From: Nematopogon swammerdamellus
Lineage: Eukaryota; Arthropoda; Insecta; Lepidoptera; Adelidae
Direction: 5' to 3'
NCBI GenBank assembly: GCA_946902875.1
Contig: OX336339.1
Span: forward strand, 25,761,349 to 25,825,348
Length of the DNA: 64,000 nucleotides
Shown: positions 52,086 through 62,546 of the stretch, piece by piece
Layout: each line of letters starts with the position of its first letter
Position numbering within the stretch: the stretch's first letter is position 1
Made by a program: the position numbers and the translations under genes
The notes under the pieces: model-generated
What the model saw: only the letters and a program-made list of their open reading frames with translations
What the model was told of the DNA's origin: nothing
The model's database searches: none

Positions 52086-52261
52086 GTAGATCTTGCATAA
52101 GGCTGTGTACAAAAGGGATAAACATTTGTTCAAGAAATCTTCTTTAAAAAATTACAGAAAATATGTAAAGAAATTAAAGAATCGGTCAAGTGCGAGTTTT
52201 CCTGGCGCACGGAGGGTTCCGTAGATCCGCTATAATTACCATACCCGTCAAAAAACCACAT

Positions 52262-52380
52262 CCGCCTATCTATTGAAAATGAAGGGAAACGCTGACATGG
52301 CACCTAGTTCACCCGGTGTTATGGGCTGACGTCACAGATTTTGTAGGTGATGTAGCCAACCGTGTCAGTTTTCAAAAAAA
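52262..52380 (+). mobile_element. SINE-B 3' fragment, first insertion
   Basis: GAAGGGAAACGCTGACATGG, GTTCACCCGGTGTTATGGGC, GATGTAGCCAACCGTGTCAG, A run. Followed directly by family C sequence TGTCTTTCTATAATG. Confidence 0.8.
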
Positions 52381-52401
52381 AAATGTCTTTCTATAATGAT
52401 A

Positions 52402-52580
52402 AATGCACTGAATGAAAGGTCGGTCGAAACGGCCATGTAAATAGTTTGTGTTTTCCGTCCAGTTCAGTGTAGCCGGCACGACCGAAGGGAAGCACTGACG
52501 TGGCACCAATTTCACCCGCTGTTATGGGCTGACATCACGGATGTTGTTGGTGATGTAGCCAACCGTGTCAGTTTCCATAA
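52402..52580 (+). mobile_element. SINE-B 3' fragment, second insertion
   Basis: GCACTGAATGAAAGGTCGGT, GTCCAGTTCAGTGTAGCCGG, GGGCTGACATCACGGATG, GTCAGTTTCC plus an A run. A second, longer 5'-truncated piece only 20 bases from the first. Confidence 0.8.
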
Positions 52581-52880
52581 AAAAAAATTTAAAACCTGTG
52601 GTGCTATCTTATTGTTCACTAGCGTGACTAATCGATTCTTTGCACCCCCCTTAATAGTATTTTTGCTTTTTTTAATTATTTGTTGTCACATCCGCCATGA
52701 TAACACATGTTGTGTGACAATTTCAACCGGCTAACTATGACGGTTCAAAATATACAGCACCCGGACGGACGAACTGACGGACAGACAAACAGACAGACGA
52801 CGTAGGCTTAGTTCCTTATGGATACGGAACCCTAAAATTAGTTTCTCCATTGGGACGACTTTCATCCTCTCAAGATTGAT

Positions 52881-53853
52881 TTTTTATTTTTTTTTTATAC
52901 TAAGCGCGACATGTGGCGCCGAGTCACCCATAAGGTGTCTAGCGACGCCCATGGACATTCGGACGTATGCGGGGGTTGCGAATGCCATGCCGGCCTGACA
53001 GGTGCCCATTCACGCCTCTCTTGAAGGACCCGAGACGATACTTGGGGGGAAATACGTGGGCAGGGAGAGCGTTCCAGAGTTTACCAGTTCTGTGGAGGAA
53101 GGATCTGCAGAACCGATTGGTACGCATCCGCGGTAAGTCCAGCGTATAGGGATGCAATCCCTGCCCAGTGCGCGTTGTACGGAGGTGGAAAGGGGACGGC
53201 GGAATCGCGTTAAACAGCTCCTCCGAGCACTCCCCGTGGAATAAGCGATAGAACACGCTTAGGGCGCCGACATCCCTACGAAGTTGCAGCGGTTCTAGAT
53301 CGCGGGACACGTCGGGGTCATCCACTAGTCGCACGGCTCGACGCTGGATCGAGTCCAAAGGCGCAAGCTGGTATTTGGCTGAGCCATCCCACAGGTGCGA
53401 GCAGTACTCCAAGCAGGACCTTATCTGCGATTTATACAAAAGCAGCCTTTGGTCCGGCGTGAAGTACCGTCGAACCTTATTGATTATGCCTAGCTTTTTT
53501 GAGGCCAGCTTGGCCTTGCCCTCGATATGCGGCGCCGGTAGTTTAGGTCGTGCGACAGTTCGACTCCGAGGACCCCGAGGTGGTCGCTTAATTTAAGCGA
53601 CGTGCCTTGGAAGCAAGGAGCTGGTGAGAACGCCGCTCTCTTCGCACTGAACGCGCAAGCTTGTGTTTTTGAAGCGTTGAACTCGACCAAATTACTTCGG
53701 CCCCATTCGGAGATAGACCGAAGCGTTTGTTCGAGTTCAGACACAAGTCTTCGCCTCTTTTCATCCACAACCACTCGTCTGGCTGAATGGTGACTGGTAT
53801 AGGATCCGTGTGCTGTACTGTCATCCGCATAACAATGTATGTTGATGCTGTCA
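52881..53853 (-). mobile_element. 5'-truncated non-LTR retrotransposon (family L), copy 2
   Basis: Runs from just upstream of the RT YADD motif (53831-53820) to a short 3'UTR ending CACATGTCGCGCTTAG and an A-rich tail. It is the longest family L copy here. Confidence 0.85.
52939..53853 (-). pseudogene. partial reverse transcriptase: YADD, thumb and C-terminal region
   Basis: The minus strand begins NIHCYADDSTAHGSYTSHHS, so the catalytic YADD pair of aspartates is present at the very edge. The thumb follows (LVSELEQTLRSISEWGRSN, LVEFNASKTQACAFSAK, LSDHLGVLGVELSHDLNYR). One frameshift near 53525-53540 separates it from the downstream frame, which continues to its own stop: LGIINKVRRYFTPDQ, MYKSQIRSCLEYCSHLWDG, RRAVRLVDD, FYRLFHGECSEE, FKRGVNGHLSGRHG. 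A Jockey-type RT is the best fit. The fingers, palm motifs upstream of YADD and the endonuclease are absent. Confidence 0.85.
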
Positions 53854-54029
53854 TATGTTCAAAATTTTAAATTTCGCATCTTCTCTGATGGAATTCAGGA
53901 GGTATCTGTGGGTTGCTTCTTACGCTTAACCCGCTAAGCCTCTAGGATAGATATGTGTTGTCCTAAAGGGATAAGTGACTATGCGACTTAACAAATATTT
54001 TCCGTGAGCGAGCTAATCAATCAATAGGT
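53854..54029. other. short unassigned tract
   Basis: Flanks the truncated 5' edge of the LINE. No continuation of RT coding sequence here. Confidence 0.5.
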
Positions 54030-54512
54030 ACTAATAATAAATCTGTAAGGGATGGCCATGGAGTAAGTTACTTTGTATTATGAAATATTGCGTTTGTAGA
54101 CTCTATGTATGATACTAAAACTAAAATGACGATATTTGGAAATATTTTCTATAAGTATGTATGTATGTTCCTCCATAACTCTTAAAACGACCATCCGAAT
54201 TCGAAGAATAGTATTACAAGTACATTTAACTATACGTGACACAGGATAGGCTAAATAATATTCAGTTCCGGTTATGCTAAGATGTATCTCTCATACAAAC
54301 TGAATTGTTCCGCGCGCCGAAATAATAAGGTAGGTCACAGGCTGTACGGAGAAGAATATCAATTACCAGAACGGAGCTCGGCCTTCGGCCTCGCACTTGG
54401 TTACTTGCTTTATTCGAGAAGGTTTATCAGTTACCTGAACGATGATCGGCCTTTGTTCTTACATACTTACTGGCTTTCTTTTCACGCGAGCGAAGCCGCC
54501 GGCAAAAGCTAT
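54030..54512 (+). mobile_element. H1 Helitron-like element with internal expansion
   Basis: GGTACTAATAATAAATCTG, CATGGAGTAAGTTACTTTG, GTTCCTCCATAACTCTTAAA, GTGACACAGGATAGGC, then an additional section of about 110 bases with CGGAGCTCGGCC and TTCGAGAAGGTTTATCAG before CACGCGAGCGAAGCCGCCGG, CAAAAGCTA. The expansion matches that in 35633-35902. Confidence 0.75.
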
Positions 54513-54829
54513 AACAAATATAATAAAAAAAATATTGATGGAATCACCAATATGTGTCCGATGGTACCTTCATAAAAATATCCACTTTATCATATCCACC
54601 AGCAATCTCTATAAAGTCGAGATGTTCGACGCGGCTGAGGCGGAGGTCGGGGGAGGGGTTTGGGGGAGGAGAAGGGGGGGGGGGGGTGGTAGCTGTCCGG
54701 TCCGATCATATCTGCCGACAAGTCCGTGGCCACTCGTTCTTAGTCTTCCTTCATACGTTGCCCGCTTGCGCAGTAGTCGATGGCGGCACGACGACGGCGA
54801 CTTTAACGATACGACCACGACACGGCAGC
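54513..54829. other. unassigned tract with G run
   Basis: 54640-54690 is G-rich (GGAGGTCGGGGGAGGGG, then a run of about 12 G). 54760-54825 has ACGACGACGGCGAC. ORFs on both strands; none recognised. Confidence 0.4.
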
Positions 54830-55222
54830 GGTGAAAAACCGGGAAAGTACGAGTCGCACTCGCGCACCGATGGTTCCGTATCGCCATGTCATGGTTAGCG
54901 CAACTCACGCCATCTATGGCGTGTTATCAAATGCTTCATATTAGTTAAAATTCATGATTAGTTAAAATGCTTCATACTCTATTCGGTAGATCGCGCACGC
55001 ATACACTGTCTTTTCTTCTATGGGAACCCCCATGAATTTTTCACTTTTATTTATTATTTTTTGTTATATCGGCCATAATAACACATATTCTGTGAAAATT
55101 TCAACGGGCTACCTATTACGGGTCAAGAGATACAGCCCTCGGACAGATAGACGGACGGACGGACAGACAGACGGCGTAGGCTTAGTAATAGGCTTCCGAA
55201 CGGGCTACGGAAACCTAATAAA
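54830..55222 (+). mobile_element. family C element, full length
   Basis: AAACCGGGAAAGTACGAG to CGGGCTACGGAAACCTAATA, with all internal sections in order. Confidence 0.8.
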
Positions 55223-55714
55223 CGAACGCTTCTGTTATATTATTTCTCTCTCTCTCTCTCTCCCGTCCATACTATACTTTCTTTGATACTGCTCAGCCCT
55301 AAGGAGCCTCAAGAACTACTTTCCATTGGTGCAAGCCGCATAAAAATATGTTCAGTGGTTCCGGAGTTTACTTCAAACAGACGTTTCCTTTTATAAGTAT
55401 GTAGTAGAGAAGAGATGAATAAGGTATGCAAATGCCTAGAATATTATTTTACCCACGCTGACATTACATTAATCCGACATCGTACCGCCGCGCCGCCGCC
55501 GTACGGTACCGTGACGTATTATCTTGTGTGGTGTGCGAGGATCCTAAGGCCAAGTCCGAGGTCCTCGTCAGGACATAATTGACTTGTCTATTTACGTCCA
55601 CCTTACGAGATTACCGAACACTCGAGCGGGAAAACTTCCTAATAATGTCCGACCCGAGCGGAGCAGGCTGTGTCTACCGCGCCGTCCGAGCGGACGAAGC
55701 CTACGTAACGTTGT
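55223..55714. other. unassigned tract
   Basis: (CT)n run at about 55243-55262. 55480-55700 is CG-rich (CGTACCGCCGCGCCGCCGCC, GTCCGAGCGGACGAAGCC). It leads directly into the minisatellite. No gene recognised. Confidence 0.4.
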
Positions 55715-56590
55715 AGCGACCGACTGATAAACTTTATTAGCTACCGACTAATAGAAAAATTTTGCGCCTGGCTGATTATTTTGGCGACCGGCTGATAAAC
55801 AGTTATTGCGACCGGCATATGAATAATTTTAACATCCGACTGATAAACAAATTTGGCCACCGACTAATAAACAATTTTAGCGCCCGACTGGCGACCGACT
55901 AATAAACAGTTATAGCGACCAACCGATGAGAAATTTTAGCGACCGATTGATAAACAATATTTACCACCGACTAATATACAATTTTAGCGCCCGATTGATG
56001 AACAATTTTAGCGACCGACTGACAAACAATTTTTGCGCACAACTGGTGACCGACTAATAAACAGTTATAGCGACCACACGATGAGCTATTGTAGCGACCG
56101 ATTGATAAACAATATTAGCCACCGACTAATAAACAATTTTAGCGACCGACTGATGAACAGTTATAGCGCCCGATGGTTAAATAATTTTGGTGACTGACTG
56201 ATAAACAATTATAGCGACCGGCATTTGAATAATTTTAGCGTCCGACTGATAAGCAAATATGGCCACCGACTAATAAACAAATTTAGCCCCTGACTGGTGA
56301 CCGACTAACAAACAGTTCTAGCTACCGACTGATAAACAGTTATAGCTACCGGCAGATGAATAATTTTAGCGACCGACTGATAAACATTTTTAGCTAGCGA
56401 CTAATAAAACAATGTTAGCGCCCGACTGATGAATAATTTTAGCGACCGACTGATAATCAGTTTTAGCCACCGACCAATAAACAAATTTAGCGTTCGACTG
56501 ATGAACAATTAAAGTGACTGACTGATAAACAATTTTAGCTACCGACTAATAAACATTTTTAGCGCCCGACTGATGAAAAATTCTTCGGTG
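55715..56590 (+). repeat. minisatellite of about 24-base units, roughly three dozen copies
   Basis: Unit AGCGACCGACTGATAAACAATTTT with systematic variants: CTGATAAAC, CTAATAAAC and CTGATGAAC; GCGACCG, GCCACCG and GCGCCCG. Variants recur in mixed order, implying duplication of multi-unit blocks. Stops in every frame exclude coding. Confidence 0.9.
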
Positions 56591-57280
56591 GTTACCAGTT
56601 ACTATGCAGTCGATTGCTACGTACGACGCGACGTTACGTGATAGTACTACCGCCCACGGGCGTCCCTTCATTGGCAGTGGCGTGAGGTGGAAATATGTGG
56701 AGCGAACACGTTCCCTCGGACCTCAAATATCGAAACTTGTGTCTTGCCTTGACTCGTCTCTTGTATTAGTCCTGACGAAGGACGACTGTGACTAAGTTTG
56801 GTCTGTGGATATTTTTCCTCTCTTAAGGATGTTTTTATTTTTTTAGGGAAAACGTGTGTTGCTATTTTTGTTTTATACTCAGAACAATAAATAATAAATA
56901 TGTAGAGCGCTTAATTTATAAGTTTATGGATTAGAAAGGATTCGAAAGAAAGTCTATTGATAATTTATTAATGCCCTGTACGGTGTACTTATAATTTTTT
57001 TTAGCACGGTGCTCCACGCAATCCACTCGAATGCAATTTTCTCAATAACAATTTATGATATAAAGTACAAAATAGTTTTCATGCCGGGAGTACTAAAAGG
57101 ACTACTTAATTAATTGTTTATTGTTTATTGTATAATTTCATCCATAGGTAGGTAACCTACGCTTGGACTTGTCGAAAATTCCGCCAGTTCTAAATTCAAT
57201 GCGAAGAAGAACTGACAAACAAACTTCGCAAGTCACAATGTTTTGTTAGTACCTTATAAGTATTATATTATAGTAACTTT
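56591..57280. other. unassigned tract
   Basis: 56600-56800 is GC-balanced (ACTACCGCCCACGGGCGTCC), with a 63-codon open frame of no known family. The rest is AT-rich. Confidence 0.4.
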
Positions 57281-57522
57281 TTTTTTTTTTTTTTTTTATC
57301 GATAGCGCGACATGTGGCATCGTTACACCTACAAGTAGGTGTCTAACGATGCCCATGGACATTCTGTGATGCACGGGGATTGCGAATGTCATGCCGGCCT
57401 GACAGGAGCCTTTTCACGCCCCTTTTGAAAAACCCCAGACTGTACTTGGGAGGAAATAGATGGGCAGGAAGTGCGTTCCACATTTTCCCGGTTCTGTGAA
57501 TAAAAGACCTACAGAACCGGTT
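57281..57522 (-). pseudogene. 5'-truncated LINE (family L), copy 3, C-terminal tail
   Basis: 57344-57522 on the minus strand is open to a stop: NRFCRSFIHRTGKMWNALPA, HLFPPKYSLGFFKRG, SGRHDIRNPRASQNVHGHR. It aligns with the last 59 residues of the copies at 18829 and 52939. The short 3'UTR again ends CACATGTCGCGCTA..., then a poly(A) tail (T run on the given strand). Confidence 0.85.
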
Positions 57523-57694
57523 AAAATAATAAATACTTACAAATAATTAACCCATACTACCGCTCACAAGAGCATTAATATTTACAGCATAAACATGAAT
57601 ACTGAAGAATCTGACCACACTGCCTATTTAAATTACCTATATCTGGTGTATAGTGCCATCGTCAATTTTGATATTTCATATCGATGTAATAGAG
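57523..57694. other. unassigned tract
   Basis: AT-rich, no repeat recognised. Confidence 0.4.
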
Positions 57695-58042
57695 TTAGGG
57701 TTTTTTATGGTTCCGTACCTCAAAGGAAAATAGTATCATTCTGGTGTAGGTATGTTTGTCTCTGCGTCTGTCACTGTAAAAAAATATTTTTTTTTAAGTG
57801 CATCATGTGAAATATAAATTAAAATGATTGTTATAAGGGATACAAATATAAATTTTTATAATTTTTAAAATGTATAATTTAAAATATATTAAAGATAATA
57901 TACAAAAATTTACCATTCCGACCATGATCATTTCGGATACCGTTATCTCCGAAACGAAAATCATAATCGACGTTCTCACGGAAAACCGAATGGTACGAAA
58001 CCCTCCCCACGCGAGTTCGACTCGCACTTGGCAGCTTTTTTT
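57695..58042 (-). mobile_element. divergent family C element
   Basis: TTATGGTTCCGTACCTCAAA start, ACCGTTATCTCCGAAACGAA, CGGAAAACCGAATGGTACG, ACGCGAGTTCGACTCGCAC, TTGGCAGC plus a T run. Same subtype as 12902-13578. Confidence 0.6.
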
Positions 58043-58219
58043 TTATTCTGGCTGAATAAAAAATGTCCGTAGCACTTTTCTGTTCCTGTTCATCCCATGA
58101 ACCTGCCCTCGAAGTGAATGTGAGTGACTGCGGCAACATCCTTAATATTCGTGAGAAAATGAAAGTATTCCAAAACCGTCTACGAGAATAAGAACGAAAA
58201 CAAGAAGATTAAAACATCA
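58043..58219. other. unassigned tract
   Basis: No repeat recognised. Confidence 0.4.
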
Positions 58220-58598
58220 TCTATACTAATAATAAATCTGTAAGAGATGGTCATGGAGTAAGTTACTTTATTTTATGAAATACTGAGTTTGCAGACTCTA
58301 TGTATGATACTAAAACTAAATTGACGATTTTTAGAAATATGTTCTGTTATATATTATGTATGTTCCTCCATTACTCTTAAACCGATTATCCGAATTCGAT
58401 TAAACTTAGTACCAGCACATTTCACTACACGTGACATAGGATCGGCTAAATAAAATACAGTTCCGTTTACGCTAGGATGTGGCTCTCATATAAACCGAAT
58501 TGTTCCGAGCGCCGAAATAAAGGTACGGTAGCGGGCTTACTTACTTTCCTCTTTTCAAATACGAATTTCACGCGAGCGAAGCCGCTGGCAAAAGCTAG
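58220..58598 (+). mobile_element. H1 Helitron-like element, complete ends
   Basis: TCTATACTAATAATAAATCTG (after A) to GCGAGCGAAGCCGCTGGC, AAAAGCTAG (before T). 379 bases. One of the clearest Helitron copies. Confidence 0.85.
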
Positions 58599-59129
58599 TA
58601 AATAGTATTTAATTTACTTTAACCCCAAATGAATACTTGCACCCGAACGTCATTTATGTTGGTTACAATTGAACCCTTACCGTATCTAAATACAACTTTA
58701 TTACGTCGCACTCTTAAAGCGCCTCCCCTGTCACTTTTTATTAAGGGCCCATTTTATCAAGGGGTGATATTTAGAAGCGAAACTATAATATTTTAGGAGA
58801 AGAGAGACGCTTACGTTTTAATTTTTTGAAGTGAAAACTTCTTTAGCGGCGCTTGGCACTTTTTTAGGTGGGTAAAAAATGTTAAACTCGTGTCAGATCT
58901 CGAAAAGCGTCAGAGCGTCAGATCTCGAAAAGCGTCAGATTTATTTTTATGATTTAAAATGTAACCTTAAGTCATTGAATTAAGGGTTAAGTTACGAGTG
59001 GCTCGGGATCAATTCTGTTCGTCTCTCAGTGACAGTAAAGCCGAAAGCGAATCAAGGGAATCCGATATTCACTTCTGCCGGCACTCCCGGAGTGCAACAG
59101 GGGCTTTTGCTTTTATGGAAACCAACACC
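58599..59129. other. unassigned tract
   Basis: Contains a tandem duplication CGTCAGATCTCGAAAAG (about 58890-58938: three near copies of TCAGATCTCGAAAAGCG). No gene recognised. Confidence 0.45.
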
Positions 59130-59345
59130 ATCACCTACAACATCCGTGATGTCACCCATAACACCTTGGTGAACTATGTCCCATGTCAGTGCTTTCATTC
59201 GGTCGTGCCGGCTACACTGAACTGGACGAAAAACAATAAGTATTTACAAAGCCGTTTCGACCGACTTTTTACTCAGTGCGGTGGTATCAGCCCGTGCGGG
59301 TTAAACCCTACCACCTAATAAGGTAAGAAGGGAAGTGACCTATAC
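59130..59345 (-). mobile_element. SINE-B body copy
   Basis: CACCTACAACATCCGTGATG, GGTCGTGCCGGCTACACTG, AGCCGTTTCGACCGAC, GGTTAAACCCTACCACC, GAAGGGAAGTGACCTA. The tRNA-like head is absent. Confidence 0.75.
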
Positions 59346-59352
59346 AGTTTTA

Positions 59353-59650
59353 CGTTTTTAGGTTTCCATATCCCTTACGGAAACCTATTACTAAGCCTAC
59401 GCCGTCTGTCTGTCTGTGTGTCCGTCCGTCTGTCTGTCTGTCTGAGGGCTGTATCTCTTGAACCGTAATAGGTAGCCCATTGAAAATTTTCCAGAATATG
59501 TGTTATTATTGCTGATATAACATCAAATAATAAAAAATAGAAAAAATAAAAAATTAAGGGGGGTTCATATGCAAGAATCTGCGTGTTTTTTTTTTGTGGT
59601 GCAGAAAGCTCGGTGCGCGAGTCCGACTCGCACTTGGCCGGTTTTTCTTT
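59353..59650 (-). mobile_element. family C copy
   Basis: TTTAGGTTTCCATATCCC, CCTACGCCGTCTGTCTGTC, CTGTATCTCTTGAACCGTAA, GTGGTGCAGAAAGCTCGG, CGACTCGCACTTGGCCGG. Subtype with GTGGTGC before the hairpin end. Confidence 0.75.
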
Positions 59651-60032
59651 ATATAAAACAGACGTTCCCTTTTATAAGAAGTAAAGATAATCTCCCCGCA
59701 GCGGTGCCGGCATAAAAAGTGGCCCCGTATAAATATAGCGACGCATTGGAGTGGAGTGAATTCGTTTGCATTATATTTACTTGCCCAGTGACCCGTTTAA
59801 TTCCGCTAGGGGAGCGTGATACGTGACCGTCTCCCTAATGCAATAATACGTCATTCAAAACACTCTCATAACAGATTGAGCGGCGGCGGAAACGACGCGG
59901 AGGGGAGCCGCACTCCGATGCACTTCGTAAAACACGCCCGGTAAGACGGCGCCCTTTTTGAAATAAGGGCGCTTGTCCATTGCAGGGAACATCACTTTGC
60001 TAGGACGAATTTCTTTGTTTAACGTTCGCAGA
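59651..60032. other. unassigned unique tract
   Basis: Free of recognised repeats. 59690-59730 holds GTATAAATATAG and AGCGACGCATTGG. 59880-59960 is CG-rich. No gene recognised. Confidence 0.4.
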
Positions 60033-60330
60033 ATAAAAGCCGGCCAAGTGCGGGTCGGACTCGCGCACCTAGGTTTCCGCACCTCAAAAAAAAAACTTTG
60101 AAAAATAAACCCGTTTCATGTATGGGGAACCCCTTAATCTTTGACCTTTTATATATTTTATTATTTGTTGTTATATCCACCATAATAATACATATTCTGT
60201 GAAAAATTCAACTGGCTACCTATTACGGTTCCAAAAATACAGCAGTAGGACAGACAGACAGACAGACAGATAGACAGACAGCGTATGCTTAGTAATAGGC
60301 TTCCGTGCGGGATACGGAAACCTAAAAACA
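60033..60330 (+). mobile_element. family C copy
   Basis: AAGCCGGCCAAGTGCGGGTC to GGATACGGAAACCTAAAAA. The GTAGATGGCGCGCG section is replaced by the shorter ACCTCAAAAAA subtype. Confidence 0.75.
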
Positions 60331-60339
60331 AATAAACAA

Positions 60340-60478
60340 ACATACCACACGCTGCTGCATCCCGACAATCAGGGTAAGCAGAGTAATCGGAGTTGTGCTG
60401 CAGGTACTCTTGTAAATTACAGCACAACACCGACCACCACGCTTAGCAAAGTATTCAGGCAAGATACCTGTCAAACAG
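60340..60478 (-). mobile_element. family D 3' part
   Basis: CACACGCTGCTGCATCCCG, AGAGTAATCGGAGTTGTGCTG, AGCACAACACCGACCACC, CAAACAGCAAG. Confidence 0.7.
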
Positions 60479-60482
60479 CAAG

Positions 60483-60632
60483 AAATCATTTTAACTAATC
60501 ATTAAATATTATTTAAACTAATATGACTCATTTCATAGACACGCCATAGATGGCGTGAGTGGCGCTGACCATGACATGGCGATACGGAACCCTCGGTGCG
60601 CGAGTTCGACTCGCACTTGGCCGGTTTTTAAA
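60483..60632 (-). mobile_element. family C hairpin-side fragment
   Basis: CATTTTAACTAATCATTAA, GCCATAGATGGCGTGAGTGG, GAGTTCGACTCGCACTTGGC, CGG plus T run. Confidence 0.8.
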
Positions 60633-60949
60633 TGTATTTTCATATCAAACTTTTTTTTTTTCAATATAAAATTTTTTCCAGCTCTAAATAACGATGCTTG
60701 CGTGGAAAAGTTTGCTGCCTACATAAGCAAGGATAAATTAATTAATAGATTTGTGAAATAAAAATAAAATAAAACACTCTATAAACATAAAAGGTTGCAC
60801 AAATGGAGAAACGACCTTATTAGTAAAAAACTTTAGTACTGAGATAGCGCGAGGAACTTTGTAGGAAATAAAAACTAAGCGTTCCATTACTTAGATACTA
60901 CACAAGCTTGTGTGAAACTAAGTTTAAAATTAAATGTGCCCACTATACT
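60633..60949. other. unassigned AT-rich tract
   Basis: No repeat or gene recognised. Confidence 0.4.
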
Positions 60950-61280
60950 ATCTAACCGTACCGTGTGGGGCCGGTACTTAAAAAGAATATCCCCACTGCA
61001 TTTCTCCCCATGCAAGTCGTAAAAGGCGACTAAGGGATAAGGACAAGAGGCCGTGCTAAAGGGCGACAGGCTCGCCACCTCTCACCTTGGCACGGTACTT
61101 CCACCGAGTCATGCAGCAGGTGGGTCTTCGTGCCTTACTTGCTGCTTGATCGATTTAATCTTGTTCGAATACTTTGCGAAACGTGGTGGTCAGTGTTGTG
61201 CTGTAATTGACAAGAGTTCTTGCAGCACAACACCGATTGTCGGGATTCAGCGTGTGTGATATGTATGTATGTATGTATAC
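60950..61280 (+). mobile_element. family D element with (ATGT)n tail
   Basis: ACCGTGTGGGGCCGGTACTT, GTCGTAAAAGGCGACTAAGG, GGCACGGTACTTCCACCGAG, GGTGGTCAGTGTTGTGCTG, GCAGCACAACACCGATTGTC, CAGCGTGTGTGATATGTATG and repeated ATGT. The microsatellite tail supports a retroposon. Confidence 0.8.
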
Positions 61281-61326
61281 TATCTAACCGTAAATTTATG
61301 GAGACGTACCTATGTACCTAAAAAAA

Positions 61327-61735
61327 ATTACAAATTTAAGAACCGTCGACTCTTAAAAAGTCAAAAATAATTTCCGTTTACTTAAAGGAGTCGGGGGACC
61401 TCTGAGTAAATTCCCGCGCAGCTATGAATTTTTATATTTTATTTACTTAGCGGTCCCCCGACCGGAAACCGTAAACGGAAATTATTTGTAACTTATTAAG
61501 GGTCGGGGTTTCTTAATTTTTAAATTAAGTACTTCTATATCAAGCTTTTTTAAATAAAAAAACGCATGCAAATCGGTCCACTTTTTAAGATAATAATTTT
61601 TTTATTACTTTATTAAATGATTACTTGATTACAAACATAGCTACGAACCATCTCGTTTAACCAGCCTCCTAAAAAAAAACTGCATCCAAATCGGTCCATC
61701 CGTTTGGGAGCTACGGTGCCACAGACAGACACTAA
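61327..61735 (+). mobile_element. family E element
   Basis: Palindromic core (GTTTACTTAAAGGAGTCGGGG ... GCGGTCCCCCGACCGG) to about 61535, then CAAATCGGTCCACTTT, ACCATCTCGTTTAACCAGCC, TTTGGGAGCTACGGTGCCAC. It ends at AGACAGACAC without the GGGGTTAAAA end. Confidence 0.75.
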
Positions 61736-61831
61736 ATGTAAAAAATTCAATACATACAAGAAATATATTTTTTAAAGGTTTTTATGTTCCGAAAACAAAC
61801 TGAACATTTATAATGCCTGTTGAAGAACTAC

Positions 61832-62154
61832 TTATTTAAAAAGAAGAAAATAAGTAAGCCCGCTACCGTACCTTTATTTCGGCGCGCGGAACAATTCGGT
61901 TTGTATGAGAGCCACATCTTAGCGTAACCGGAACTGAATTCTATTTATTATTATCAGCCTATCCTGTGTCACGTCACGTGTAGTTAAATGTGCTTGTACT
62001 AAGTTTCACCTAATTCGGATGATCGTTTTAAGAGTTATGGAGGAACATACAGAAAAGATTTATAATAATCGTCAATTTAGTTTTAGTATCATACATAGAG
62101 TCTACAAACGCAGTGTCTCATGACCATCCCTTACAGATGTATTATTAGTATTGA
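61832..62154 (-). mobile_element. H1 Helitron, 3' end lost
   Basis: TAAGCCCGCTACCGTACC, GGCGCGCGGAACAATTCGG, GTTTTAAGAGTTATGGAGG, CAGATGTATTATTAGTATTGA followed by T. The CTAG side is replaced. Confidence 0.8.
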
Positions 62155-62546
62155 TTGAATACATAACAAGATCCCGTCTCTATTAACGGAAAAGCGTCCC
62201 CTTGATCTCTTGATAAAACTTAAGAACTAGTCATTTTCAGTGCAATCAAGCTAATTGTATAATTACTTAGGGAATCCGATTTCTTTGGAGTAATTAGTGC
62301 GAGTCCGGGGGCGGAACGTGCGAGGGGGCAACTCGGACAAAACACTTGCCCTCTGTAATTAGGGGATGGTGGAGGAATGCGGACGGTTTTGTCTCGGTGG
62401 AAATCTTTTTTTTCGGTTCGAGTTTATCAAGCTGTGCTACTGTTGAATGTAAAACTTTGTGAAGGCAGTAAGAGATTACGGGGACACTTTCAATGGAAAT
62501 ATAAAAATATGATTTAAATATAAATTATAAATAATTGTTTAATTAA
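62155..62546. other. unassigned unique tract
   Basis: Free of recognised repeats, with several TAATTA/GTAATTAG words (62258-62300, 62355-62362) that could be homeodomain-type sites. Speculative. No gene recognised. Confidence 0.35.

Larger units (their letters stand above)
52175..52840 (+). mobile_element. family C (31218 subtype) with two SINE insertions
   Basis: AATCGGTCAAGTGCGAGTTT, GTCAAAAAACCACATCCGCC, TGTCTTTCTATAATGATAAA, CTGTGGTGCTATC, TTTCAACCGGCTAACTATGA, GACGTAGGCTTAG, ATGGATACGGAACCCTAAAA. SINE-B pieces occupy 52262-52380 and 52402-52580. Confidence 0.75.

Noticed and set aside
52939..53439. Intact host gene of 166 codons
   Set aside because: It is the RT C-terminal tail of a truncated LINE with sister copies at 18829 and 57344.
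54442..54908. Overlapping ORFs of about 100-130 codons on both strands
   Set aside because: G-rich, stop-poor DNA opens several frames; the longest end inside family C.
55715..56590. CRISPR-like array
   Set aside because: Units are contiguous with no unique spacers, stops in all frames, and the surroundings are eukaryotic repeats.
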